Assembly: GCA_034440175.1 (NCBI GenBank)
Contig: JAWXBO010000170.1
Span: 1 to 54,897 of the forward strand
DNA from: SZUA-430 sp034440175
GTDB taxonomy: Bacteria > Pseudomonadota > Alphaproteobacteria > Micropepsales > Micropepsaceae
Reading direction: 5' to 3'
Length of the DNA: 54,897 bases
The first letter of the stretch is position 1, and every line of letters begins with the position of its first letter. The translations under genes and the position numbers were made by a program. The notes under the pieces were generated by a model. That model did not search any database and was not told the origin of the DNA. It saw only the letters and a program-made list of their open reading frames with translations. This document shows, in pieces, positions 19,492-27,937 of this stretch.

Positions 19492-20675
19492 CGGTCGACC
19501 TCCCCGAATACGATATCCAACGAGCCCAGGATCGCCGAAACATCTGCAATCATGTGTCCCTTGCAAAGGAAATCCATCGCTTGCAGATGTGCGAACCCCG
19601 GCGCGCGGATCTTGCAGCGATACGGCTTGTTTGAACCGTCGCTGATCAGATAGACGCCAAACTCACCCTTCGGGGCTTCAACGGCTGCATACACTTCACC
19701 AGCCGGCACGTGATATCCCTCGGTATAGAGCTTGAAATGATGGATGAGCGCTTCCATGGATTGCTTCATGTCGGCGCGCTTGGGCGGAACGACTTTGCCT
19801 GAACCCTCGTGTACGGCGCCTTTTGGCATCCGTTCAATGCACTGCTTCATGATCTTCACCGACTCGCGCATTTCTTCCATGCGGCAAAGGTAACGGTCAT
19901 AGCAGTCCCCGTTTTTCCCAACGGGAATGTCAAACGAAAGATCGGAATAACACTCATAAGGCTGCGCGCGCCGCAGATCCCACGCCAGACCTGAGCCCCG
20001 CACCATGACCCCGGAAAAACCCCAATCAATCGCATCCTGCGCCTTGACCACACCGATATCGACATTGCGCTGCTTGAAGATGCGATTGTCGGTCAACAAG
20101 GTTTCGATGTCGTCGATGACGCGGGGGAACTGCTCGCACCACTTGTAAATGTCGTCGAGCAACGCTTGCGGCAAGTCCTGATGCACGCCACCCGGCCGCA
20201 CATACGCTGCATGCATCCGCGAACCGCTGGCGCGCTCATAGAATACCATCAACTTCTCGCGTTCCTCAAAACCCCACACAGGCGGCGTCAGGGCGCCAAC
20301 ATCCAACGCCTGCATGGTGGTGTTCATGATGTGATTGAGAATTCTGCCGATCTCGCTGTACAGCACGCGGATATACGACGCGCGCGGCGGAATCGTAATA
20401 CCGCAAAGCCTTTCGACCGCAAGGGCAAACGCATGCTCCTGGTTCATTGGCGCGACGTAGTCGAGCCGGTCGAAATACGGCAAAGCCTGCAGATATGTCT
20501 TGTGCTCGATCAGCTTTTCGGTGCCACGATGCAACAGGCCAATATGCGGATCAACGCGCTCAACCACTTCACCGTCAAGCTCAAGCACCAGGCGCAAAAC
20601 GCCATGCGCGGCCGGATGTTGCGGCCCGAAATTCAACGTCATGTTCCGGGTTTTCGGTTCGGGGGCGGCAGTCAT
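19488..20675 (-). CDS. nuoD: NADH-quinone oxidoreductase subunit D
   Basis: A 395-residue, 49-kDa-type subunit that forms the quinone-binding site with NuoB. 'LNFGPQHPAAHGVLRL' carries the conserved His of the quinone pocket. It is a separate gene, not the nuoCD fusion of enterobacteria. It overlaps nuoC by 4 bp. Confidence 0.96.
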   Translation of the reverse strand: MTAAPEPKTRNMTLNFGPQHPAAHGVLRLVLELDGEVVERVDPHIGLLHRGTEKLIEHKTYLQALPYFDRLDYVAPMNQEHAFALAVERLCGITIPPRASYIRVLYSEIGRILNHIMNTTMQALDVGALTPPVWGFEEREKLMVFYERASGSRMHAAYVRPGGVHQDLPQALLDDIYKWCEQFPRVIDDIETLLTDNRIFKQRNVDIGVVKAQDAIDWGFSGVMVRGSGLAWDLRRAQPYECYSDLSFDIPVGKNGDCYDRYLCRMEEMRESVKIMKQCIERMPKGAVHEGSGKVVPPKRADMKQSMEALIHHFKLYTEGYHVPAGEVYAAVEAPKGEFGVYLISDGSNKPYRCKIRAPGFAHLQAMDFLCKGHMIADVSAILGSLDIVFGEVDR

Positions 20676-21277
20676 GGCTTGGTGCCCTTTTCATCGCCAG
20701 GAAGAATATATTTGGCCCCTTCCCACGGCGACATAAAATCAAACTGGCGAAAATCCTGAATCAGTTTCACCGGCGCATACACCACGCGCTTTTGCTCGTC
20801 ATCGTATTTGGCTTCGACGAAGCCCGTGAGCGGAAAGTCCTTGCGCAAAGGATAACCGGAAAAACCATAATCCGTCAGAATGCGCCTGAGGTCGGGATGA
20901 TCTGAAAACTGAATGCCATACATGTCGAACGCTTCACGCTCAAACCAGTTAGCCGCAGGCCACACGCCAATTGTGGAAGGCACCGCGACCTGTTCATCGG
21001 TTTCCACTTTGATGCGGATGCGTTGATTCCGGTGCATGCTGAGCAGGTGGTAGACAACATCGAAACGTCTCGCCCGCTCGGGAAAATCAACGCCACAAAT
21101 GTCTATGAGTGTCGAAAACCTGCAGGCCGGGTCATCCCTCAGGAACAGCAGCAACCCGATCAACGTATCAGGCACAGCGGTGACAGTCAGTTCACCAAAA
21201 GTCATACTGGCCGTGAGCCCGAAACCACTGCGCTTGTCGAGTATATGCTCACTGAGGGCTTTGAGGTCGTGTTTCAT
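20672..21277 (-). CDS. nuoC: NADH-quinone oxidoreductase subunit C
   Basis: A 201-residue, 30-kDa-type subunit of the peripheral arm. 'EREAFDMYGIQFSDHPDLRR' and 'GYPLRKDFPLTG' match the family signature. It has no cofactor and acts as a scaffold against NuoD. It lies 8 bp after nuoB. Confidence 0.95.
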   Translation of the reverse strand: MKHDLKALSEHILDKRSGFGLTASMTFGELTVTAVPDTLIGLLLFLRDDPACRFSTLIDICGVDFPERARRFDVVYHLLSMHRNQRIRIKVETDEQVAVPSTIGVWPAANWFEREAFDMYGIQFSDHPDLRRILTDYGFSGYPLRKDFPLTGFVEAKYDDEQKRVVYAPVKLIQDFRQFDFMSPWEGAKYILPGDEKGTKP

Positions 21278-21285
21278 ACGGGTCC

Positions 21286-21852
21286 TCAGCGGATAATGTT
21301 GCCGGTGCGGCGGATTTTTTTCTGCAGCAACATCACGCCGTACACCAGTGCTTCAGCGGTCGGGGGACAACCGGGGACATAAATATCGACCGGTACGATC
21401 CGGTCGCAACCACGCACGACAGCGTACGAGTAGTGATAATACCCGCCGCCATTCGCGCACGACCCCATCGAGATCACATAGCGCGGCTCTGGCATTTGGT
21501 CATAGACTTTGCGCAACGCAGGGGCCATTTTGTTGGTCAACGTGCCCGCAACGATCATCACATCGGACTGGCGTGGCGACGCGCGCGGTGCAAAGCCAAA
21601 GCGCTCCAGATCGTAGCGCGGCATGTTGGCCTGCATCATTTCGACCGCGCAGCACGCCAGGCCGAATGTCATCCACATCAGCGAACCCGTGCGCGCCCAG
21701 GTAATCAGTTCATCGGCACGCGCCACCAGGAATCCTTTTTCATCCAGCGCTTCCCGCGCGCTCAAAAAGAACGGATCACTGGGATCAACTGGCGCCGCAC
21801 CTTCAACACTTGCGCGCGCAGCACCATAGGCCGGTGGCCGGGTCACTCCCAT
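21286..21852 (-). CDS. nuoB: NADH-quinone oxidoreductase subunit B
   Basis: A 188-residue subunit holding the N2 4Fe-4S cluster, the last electron donor to quinone. It has the tandem cysteines in 'FGLACCAVEM', with further ligands in 'MGSCANGGG' and 'VPGCPP'. The ~30-residue N-terminal lead is usual in alphaproteobacteria. The start overlaps the end of nuoA by 10 bp. Confidence 0.96.
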   Translation of the reverse strand: MGVTRPPAYGAARASVEGAAPVDPSDPFFLSAREALDEKGFLVARADELITWARTGSLMWMTFGLACCAVEMMQANMPRYDLERFGFAPRASPRQSDVMIVAGTLTNKMAPALRKVYDQMPEPRYVISMGSCANGGGYYHYSYAVVRGCDRIVPVDIYVPGCPPTAEALVYGVMLLQKKIRRTGNIIR

Positions 21853-22208
21853 TCAAGCGCCCCCTTTTTCCATTCGTAGATGAAACCGACGGTCAGAATT
21901 CCCAGAAACGACATCATCGACCAAAAACCAAAGACCCCGATGTCGCCCAACGTGATCGCCCACGGGAACAGAAACGTCACTTCCAGATCGAAGATAATGA
22001 ACAAGATCGCGACAAGGTAAAATCGCACGTCGAACTTCATGCGCGCATCGTCGAAGGCGTTGAACCCGCATTCATAGGCTGACAGTTTTTCCGGATCAGG
22101 CCTGTAAGGTGCGATCAGCAGCGGCAGCACCATCAGCACCAGCGCCAGCACGCCAGATAGCCCAAGAAACAGGATAATCGGCAGATAGTCAGAAAGAATA
22201 TCGGTCAT
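21843..22208 (-). CDS. nuoA: NADH-quinone oxidoreductase subunit A
   Basis: A 121-residue subunit with three transmembrane helices. 'YECGFNAFDDARMKFDVRF' carries the conserved Glu-Cys loop at the junction of the arms. It is the first gene of the complex I operon. The ATG at 22208 is preferred; an in-frame TTG at 22217 would add three residues. Neither has a strong ribosome-binding site. The 248-bp gap to tRNA-Asp should contain the operon promoter, but I could not assign -35/-10 boxes with confidence. Confidence 0.94.
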   Translation of the reverse strand: MTDILSDYLPIILFLGLSGVLALVLMVLPLLIAPYRPDPEKLSAYECGFNAFDDARMKFDVRFYLVAILFIIFDLEVTFLFPWAITLGDIGVFGFWSMMSFLGILTVGFIYEWKKGALEWE

Positions 22209-22436
22209 CTGGTTCAAGCTCAGACCAATCCGCGCCAGTCAGCCGCGCATCAAGGTTCAGCCCCCTTCGAGTGGTAGCTTGCGAGCCCGTCGCCCGCCGG
22301 AGAGTCGCACAAATCATTCTATTTCCGCCCGGAAACTAAAGATTGTGCACCGCAAAGCAAGCACTTTGGCGTGTGCAAAGTGCGACAGTTCGGGAGGAAA
22401 GTTGAAGCGGAGACGATGGGGGGCCGTGGTGCGTGG

Positions 22437-22456
22437 CAGCCTTCGCAAGCGAAGGC

Positions 22457-22458
<2 letters not shown>
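22437..22458 (-). terminator. Hairpin at the 3' end of tRNA-Asp
   Basis: CAGCCTTCGC and GCGAAGGCTG form a perfect 10-bp stem around two central bases. On the minus strand the stem begins inside the CCA of tRNA-Asp, so it would compete with the mature 3' end. No T-run follows, so it may be a processing signal or a weak terminator. Confidence 0.5.
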
Positions 22459-22533
<75 letters not shown>

Positions 22534-22642
22534 GCAAAGGGCAAACGAGCGGCCTGGTACAGTCTGGCCGCCGAAGAGCGGTGGGTGTACTGAACACATC
22601 CCCGAGTGTCAAGCAAACCCCAAGGAATCTGTAAATAGCACC

Positions 22643-23227
22643 ATGGCCGAGACCTACAAGGAACCCGACAAAATCAAGCAATACATGGCATCCTTTGAGG
22701 CGAACCTCGAGAAGGCGACCGGGAAAACCCTTGCGCAGTGGGTCAAAATCGCCAAGACCTGTCTACACGAAAAGACCGGGGAGCGCCTGAAGTGGTTCAG
22801 GAACGTCCACGGTCTGGGCATGTCCAGGGCGGGCCTAGTTTTGTGGCGCGCTTTTGGCGAAGGCTCCCTTGGTGAAGAAGACCCAAACAAGCTCGTCGAT
22901 GCGCTCTTTTCCAAGTCCTTTGCCAACCAACGACCCCTGTACGAAAAAATCGCCGGCTTTGCTGCCAAGCTCGGCAAAGGCACATTGAGTCCACGAAAAA
23001 CCTACGTGGCACTCTACCGGTTGAAACAATACGGAGCGGTCAAACCCAGCAAGCAAGGTCTGCTCCTGGGTATTGCGCTGCGAAGCTTTCCAAAAAACCC
23101 AAAGCTTATCGAGACCAAGGCCTTGGGTGGCGCAGACCGCATCAAGCGCGCTTTCGTTCTTGAAACAGCCAGGGATTTCGATGCAAACGTAAAAGCACTG
23201 CTGCAGGCCGCTTACGACGAAAACTGA
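22643..23227 (+). CDS. DUF4287/DUF5655 domain-containing protein
   Basis: A 194-residue protein. Residues ~15-65 ('SFEANLEKATGKTLAQWVKIAK') resemble DUF4287, a small helical domain. Residues ~85-150 ('RPLYEKIAGFAAKLG', 'YVALYRLKQYGAVKP') resemble DUF5655, a putative DNA/RNA-associated or transport-linked domain of unknown function. It is probably cytosolic, with no signal peptide or membrane segment. The ATG at 22643 has only a distant AAGGAA upstream. It ends 15 bp before the aldehyde dehydrogenase gene and may be co-transcribed with it. Confidence 0.75.
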   Translation: MAETYKEPDKIKQYMASFEANLEKATGKTLAQWVKIAKTCLHEKTGERLKWFRNVHGLGMSRAGLVLWRAFGEGSLGEEDPNKLVDALFSKSFANQRPLYEKIAGFAAKLGKGTLSPRKTYVALYRLKQYGAVKPSKQGLLLGIALRSFPKNPKLIETKALGGADRIKRAFVLETARDFDANVKALLQAAYDEN

Positions 23228-23242
23228 GGAAAGCCAGTCTCG

Positions 23243-24751
23243 ATGAGCCAGATCTTCCAAACCGTGGATCGCAAACTGTTCATTGCGGGTCAACTCGTCG
23301 CCGCCGCCGGCCCCGGCGACTACGCCGTTATCGATCCCGCGACAGAACAACGCTATGGATCTGTTGCGGAATCCACGCCCGACGAAATTGACAGTTCGAT
23401 CGAAATCGCAGGCCGCATTCAAAAACAGTGGTGGCGCGGGCTCTCCGGTCTCGAACGGGCGCAAAAACTTCACGAGGTCGCGCAGAATCTAAAGGCCCTG
23501 CAGCCAAGGCTGGCCGAAGCACTCACGCGCGAAATGGGCAAGCCCTACAAAGAATCGATGGACGAAGTCAGCTGGACTATCAGCGCCTTCGACTATTACG
23601 CGGAAATTGGCCGGCACGAGATGGGCCGAATCTATGCGCCTTCAGTAGCCGGTCAGTTGCATTGTTCCATCAAAGAGCCGCTGGGCGTAGCCGTCCTCAT
23701 CATGCCCTATAACTACCCCCTGCTCTTGCTTGCCTGGCAAGCAGCGGCCGCACTCGGTGCAGGCAACGCCGTCATCGTCAAGCCGTCCGAGATCACGTCG
23801 CTTTCAACCCTCTTGATGATGGAAGCCTTCGCACCCTTGCCGGAGGGTCTTGTCCAGTGCCTCACCGGCGGACCCAAAGTCGTGACACGACTTCTCGAAA
23901 GCAATGGCACGCAATGCGCCGCGTTCACTGGCACCGTGGCCACCGGCCAGATCATTGGCCGCATGTGCGGCGAGCGTTTCAAACCCGTGTTGATGGAAAC
24001 CTCCGGCAATGACCCGTTCATTGTTATGCCCTCCGCCCCGATTGACATCGCAGTCCGAGGTGCCGCCTTCGCGTCGTTTATCAATTGCGGTCAGGTCTGC
24101 ACTTCGGCAGAGCGACTCTATATTCACCACAAAATCTACGATGAGTTCGCCGACAAACTCGCGCGCGAAGCCAGGAAGCTGCGCATCGGCAACGGACTGG
24201 ACAGAGTCGACCTCGGGCCTATGGCAACCAGCGCCTCCCGTGATCGCTACGAAGCCATCCTCAAACGCGCCATCGACGCCGGCGCCCAACCCATCGCAGG
24301 CGGCAACCGTCCTTCGGAGTTCAATCGCGGCTGGTTCGTGGAACCGACGGTTCTGATGAACGTCAAACCCGGGATGGACATCGTCAACAGCGAAAGCTTC
24401 GGTCCCGTCGCACCGCTGGTAAAAGTCGACGACTTCGACGAGGCGATAGAACTCGCCAATCAATCCGAGTATGGCCTGGGCGCAAACATTTACACCATGA
24501 ATCTCGAACAGGCGATGCGCGCCGTCGATGAAATCGACTGCGGCATGGTCTGGGTCAACAACCCGCTTCTCGACAACGACGCCGCCCCGTTCGGCGGCCG
24601 CAAGCGCAGTGGCGTTGGCCGCGAACTGGGTTCGGAAGGCCTGGAACAATTCCGCTCAACAAAATTCGTTGTCATCAATCCCAGCGCCACGCCCGAAGAC
24701 GCATCCTGGTTTCCTTACGCCGACGATGCCGCCTTTACCGGCAAGAGATAA
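23243..24751 (+). CDS. NAD(P)-dependent aldehyde dehydrogenase
   Basis: A 502-residue ALDH-superfamily enzyme that oxidises aldehydes to acids. It shows 'MPYNYP' with catalytic Asn157, the cofactor lysine in 'VIVKPSE' (K180), general base Glu252 in 'LMETSGNDPF', and the nucleophile Cys286 in 'NCGQVC'. The usual 'ELGG' is 'ETSG' here, a mild departure. The downstream FAD oxidoreductase starts 3 bp later. Such a pair can act in sequence: amine oxidation to an aldehyde, then to the acid, as in polyamine catabolism. The substrate is not known. Confidence 0.88.
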   Translation: MSQIFQTVDRKLFIAGQLVAAAGPGDYAVIDPATEQRYGSVAESTPDEIDSSIEIAGRIQKQWWRGLSGLERAQKLHEVAQNLKALQPRLAEALTREMGKPYKESMDEVSWTISAFDYYAEIGRHEMGRIYAPSVAGQLHCSIKEPLGVAVLIMPYNYPLLLLAWQAAAALGAGNAVIVKPSEITSLSTLLMMEAFAPLPEGLVQCLTGGPKVVTRLLESNGTQCAAFTGTVATGQIIGRMCGERFKPVLMETSGNDPFIVMPSAPIDIAVRGAAFASFINCGQVCTSAERLYIHHKIYDEFADKLAREARKLRIGNGLDRVDLGPMATSASRDRYEAILKRAIDAGAQPIAGGNRPSEFNRGWFVEPTVLMNVKPGMDIVNSESFGPVAPLVKVDDFDEAIELANQSEYGLGANIYTMNLEQAMRAVDEIDCGMVWVNNPLLDNDAAPFGGRKRSGVGRELGSEGLEQFRSTKFVVINPSATPEDASWFPYADDAAFTGKR

Positions 24752-24754
24752 ATC

Positions 24755-26086
24755 GTGCGTCTCTATCACGACGCGCTCTATGACTGGTCGCAGCCTGTCG
24801 AAAGTCTCTGGGAAACGGATCGCCCTTCGCTCCCGGCCCCCGCCGTACCTGGGCTTGAAACCGATGAAACCGCCGACGTCGCCATAATCGGCGGCGGTTA
24901 CTGCGGACTATCCGCCGCCTATCATCTGGCACGCGCCGGGATCGATGTGCGCGTTCTGGAAGCCGGTGCCATCGGCTGGGGCTCCTCGGGCCGCAATGGA
25001 GGCTTTTGCAGCATCGGCGCCTCATTCCTGGGGCCAGCAGAACTCAATGCGATTTACGGATCAGACGAAACCCTGGCGTTTTACCGCAGCCTCATCGACG
25101 CCGTGCGCCTTGTCGGCGAGCTCGCCCAAGAAGAACGCATCGACTTGAGGAAACAGGGCAACGGCGTCTGGACGTTCGCGCACAAACCCAATCGGTTCAT
25201 GGAACTGCAAGCCCAAGCGGACCTCATGACGAAACTGGGTGTCGGCGCGAAGGTCGTTTCAGCGAGTGAATTTGAAAACCGGGCCTTCGCCTGCACCGAG
25301 CAGCTCGGCGCCCTTTTCGAGCCCGTAGGCTTCGGCCTGCACCCCCTCTCCTATTGCCTGGGCCTCGCCGATGCAGCCACGAGACGAGGCGCGCATCTTC
25401 ATGCCCACTCGCGAGTATTGTCATGGCACCGCGAGAACGGTGCACATCGCCTTGTAACCAGCCAAGGTTCCCTCCGCGCCAAGCGTGTCATTGTCGCCGC
25501 CAACGGCTGGCTGCCTGAAGATCTTGTACCAGAACTTTATGGACGTTCATTGCCTGTCATGTCGAACATCGTCTCTACCCGTCCACTCTCCAACGCCGAG
25601 CTTGCCAATCAAAGTTGGCGAACACAATCACCCGCCTCCAACACCCGAGCTCACCTGGCTTATCTCCGTATGCTCCCCGGCAACCACTTGATGTATGGCG
25701 GACGCGGTGACACTACAGGTTCGCCGTCCGGGCTAGTCGCGATGAGTTCGCTCCTGACCAAACGCCTGGCAAGAATGTTTCCCGCATTCGCCGGTGCAGA
25801 AATCACCCATAGCTGGCGCGGCTTAATCTCAGCCACCCGACGCATGACACCAGCAATAGGAGAGCTGGAATCCGACCCCTCTGTATCCTACGCTTTCGGC
25901 TGTCACGGCAACGGCGTCGCCTTCATGACCTGGGCCGGCCGCGAACTCGCAAACCGAATCACGGGAATATCCCGCGATCTACCTGCACCCCTGCGCGGCC
26001 TGCCACCAAAATTTCCCATACCGGCACTCCGCCTATGGGCCTTGCGTCTCATGCTCCTGCGCGCGCGCATCGGGGATGAGTTATGA
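24755..26086 (+). CDS. FAD-dependent amine oxidoreductase (DAO family, PuuB-like)
   Basis: A 443-residue flavoprotein. The FAD-binding motif is 'VAIIGGGYCGLSAAYHLA' (42-59), followed by 'GSSGRNGGFC', typical of DadA/PuuB-like oxidases. 'FGCHGNGVAFMTW' near the C-terminus is the second FAD contact. It starts at GTG, 3 bp after the ALDH stop. Family members oxidise secondary or N-substituted amines such as gamma-glutamylputrescine. The partner ALDH supports that type of pathway, but no glutamylation gene is nearby. Its end overlaps the convergent cyclase gene by 6 bp. Confidence 0.85.
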   Translation: MRLYHDALYDWSQPVESLWETDRPSLPAPAVPGLETDETADVAIIGGGYCGLSAAYHLARAGIDVRVLEAGAIGWGSSGRNGGFCSIGASFLGPAELNAIYGSDETLAFYRSLIDAVRLVGELAQEERIDLRKQGNGVWTFAHKPNRFMELQAQADLMTKLGVGAKVVSASEFENRAFACTEQLGALFEPVGFGLHPLSYCLGLADAATRRGAHLHAHSRVLSWHRENGAHRLVTSQGSLRAKRVIVAANGWLPEDLVPELYGRSLPVMSNIVSTRPLSNAELANQSWRTQSPASNTRAHLAYLRMLPGNHLMYGGRGDTTGSPSGLVAMSSLLTKRLARMFPAFAGAEITHSWRGLISATRRMTPAIGELESDPSVSYAFGCHGNGVAFMTWAGRELANRITGISRDLPAPLRGLPPKFPIPALRLWALRLMLLRARIGDEL

Positions 26087-27937
26087 TCCCTTTTCTCCGG
26101 TCAGCCGCGCCTCGGCGGCGGCGATCATCGCCTTGAAGCGCGGGTCGTCGCGGAGCGAATCGAGGTCCGGATCGGCCTTGGCGTGATTTAGGAAGTCGAT
26201 CCCCGTCGTCGCGAGAAAGGGGCCTAACAGTTCGAGCGCGGAGTCGGTCTCCTTCAAATCGCGAGCAGTAGCGCACGCAAAGTTAAAGCGCATGTTCATA
26301 TTGCCGGGATCGATCAGAAGGGCGCGCGCCATCCATTCCTTGGCGCGCTCAACCTGCCCAAGAGCCGCGAGAGCGTTAACACCAAAACCCATGGCCGCAC
26401 CGTTGCTTTGATCCTGCGACACAGCCTTTTCGACGCGAGCCAATGAAATTTGCGCCGCACGTAGGCTGGCTTCGGAATTGCCGACTGCGGCGTAGCAGCC
26501 GATCAACATTCCTGCCGAATGAAAATCGCTTTCCATGAGCGCCGCAGCCATTTCAAAAAAGCGAATAGCGTCCTCCAGCCGGCGCTGTTTGTAGCACAAA
26601 TAGGCGGCCACCCTGTTGACCTCGTAGCACTCTGGATCCAAACGAAGGGCTGCCGCGAGTTCCGAGGATGCCTCGTCCGGGCGACCATCTTCGTACGAGA
26701 TCAACGACTTTACGGCATGGGCCTCGGGCAGATTGGAATCGAGCGCCAGCGCCCGGTTTACAGACGCCAAACCGCCGTCACCCATTGCGCCAAAAAGGTA
26801 GCGCTGCATATTTTGCGAGAGAGCCATGAGCGCCCAGGCACGCGCATAGCCGGAATCGATTTCGGTGGCGCGGCCGCACAGGCGGATGATCGCTTCTTCC
26901 CGGCGCGCATCACCCCAATTACCGGTGACGTAGTATTGGCGCGCCATGAGATAGAGATTGTAGGCATCGACGCTTTCCGTGCCGCGATTTTCGATGGCTT
27001 TCTTTTCTTCCGGCAGCAGCTTGAGCTTCAGCGCCTTGACGATGGCCTCGGAGATTTCGTCCTGCAGGGCGAAGATGTCGTTGAGGTCGCGGTCGTAGCG
27101 TTCGGCCCAGACGTGTTCGCCCGAGGCGCCGTCGATCAGCTGAGAGGTGATACGCACGCGCCCACCCGCCTTGCGCACGCTGCCTTCCAGGATGTGGCTG
27201 ACTTTCAGCTGCCGCGCGACTTGCGGTACGTCCACGCTTTTGCCCTTGAACTGGAAAGAGGTGTTGCGCGCCGTCACGCCGAGCGCGGAAACTTTGCTCA
27301 AGTCAGTGATAATATCTTCGCTGATGCCGTCGGAGAAGTACTCCTGCTGCGGATCGTCGCTCATATTGGCGAACGGCAGCACGCAGATCGAGAGTTTGCG
27401 AGGGACCTCCAAGTTTTTACCTTCAGTTTGACTTCGTTCGGCGGTTCGCACCGAGTATACGTGCACCGGCCGCTCGATATTCTTAACGCTGTGTTCGCCC
27501 ATGTCCTCAAACACACACGCTGTTTTGCCGTCAACCTGATCCTTGACGACACGCGACAGTGCCACGCCGCCGACGGGGGCCAGCGCCTGAATCCGCGCCG
27601 CGACGTTGACCCCTTCGCCGTAGATGTCGTCGCCCTCGACGATGACCTCGCCCAGATTGATGCCGATACGGTACCGTATAGGCTTGGCGTCGGCTTTTTC
27701 CGTCGCGTCTTGGATTGCCAGCGCGCAATTGACCGCCGCGACCACGCTGGCGAATTCGACCAAAGCGCCATCGCCCATCAGCTTAAACTGACGTCCGCCA
27801 TGCCTCGCCACATGCGGATCGAAGACCGCCGTGCGGTTGGCCTTCAGACGCTCCAGCGTCCCCGCCTCGTCGCGCTCCATCAGGCCGCTATAGCCCACGA
27901 CGTCGGCAGACAAAATCGCGGTAAGTTTGCGCTGCAT
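26081..27937 (-). CDS. Class III adenylyl cyclase with TolB-like and TPR regions (copy 2)
   Basis: A 618-residue soluble protein. The cyclase domain covers ~1-165 with metal-binding Asp12 ('LSADVVGYS') and Asp56 ('KLMGDGALVEF'), Lys52, 'DDIYGEGVNVAAR' with Asn111 and Arg115, so it looks active. Residues ~185-330 form a TolB-N-like segment ('LPFANMSDDPQQEYFSDGIS') that continues to 'IFALQDEISEAIVKALK'. The rest is TPR-like. Its ATG overlaps the stop of the upstream paralogue as TGATG, so translation is coupled. The first ~168 residues differ from the neighbour at only about 23 positions, which points to a fairly recent tandem duplication. Confidence 0.9.
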   Translation of the reverse strand: MQRKLTAILSADVVGYSGLMERDEAGTLERLKANRTAVFDPHVARHGGRQFKLMGDGALVEFASVVAAVNCALAIQDATEKADAKPIRYRIGINLGEVIVEGDDIYGEGVNVAARIQALAPVGGVALSRVVKDQVDGKTACVFEDMGEHSVKNIERPVHVYSVRTAERSQTEGKNLEVPRKLSICVLPFANMSDDPQQEYFSDGISEDIITDLSKVSALGVTARNTSFQFKGKSVDVPQVARQLKVSHILEGSVRKAGGRVRITSQLIDGASGEHVWAERYDRDLNDIFALQDEISEAIVKALKLKLLPEEKKAIENRGTESVDAYNLYLMARQYYVTGNWGDARREEAIIRLCGRATEIDSGYARAWALMALSQNMQRYLFGAMGDGGLASVNRALALDSNLPEAHAVKSLISYEDGRPDEASSELAAALRLDPECYEVNRVAAYLCYKQRRLEDAIRFFEMAAALMESDFHSAGMLIGCYAAVGNSEASLRAAQISLARVEKAVSQDQSNGAAMGFGVNALAALGQVERAKEWMARALLIDPGNMNMRFNFACATARDLKETDSALELLGPFLATTGIDFLNHAKADPDLDSLRDDPRFKAMIAAAEARLTGEKGS

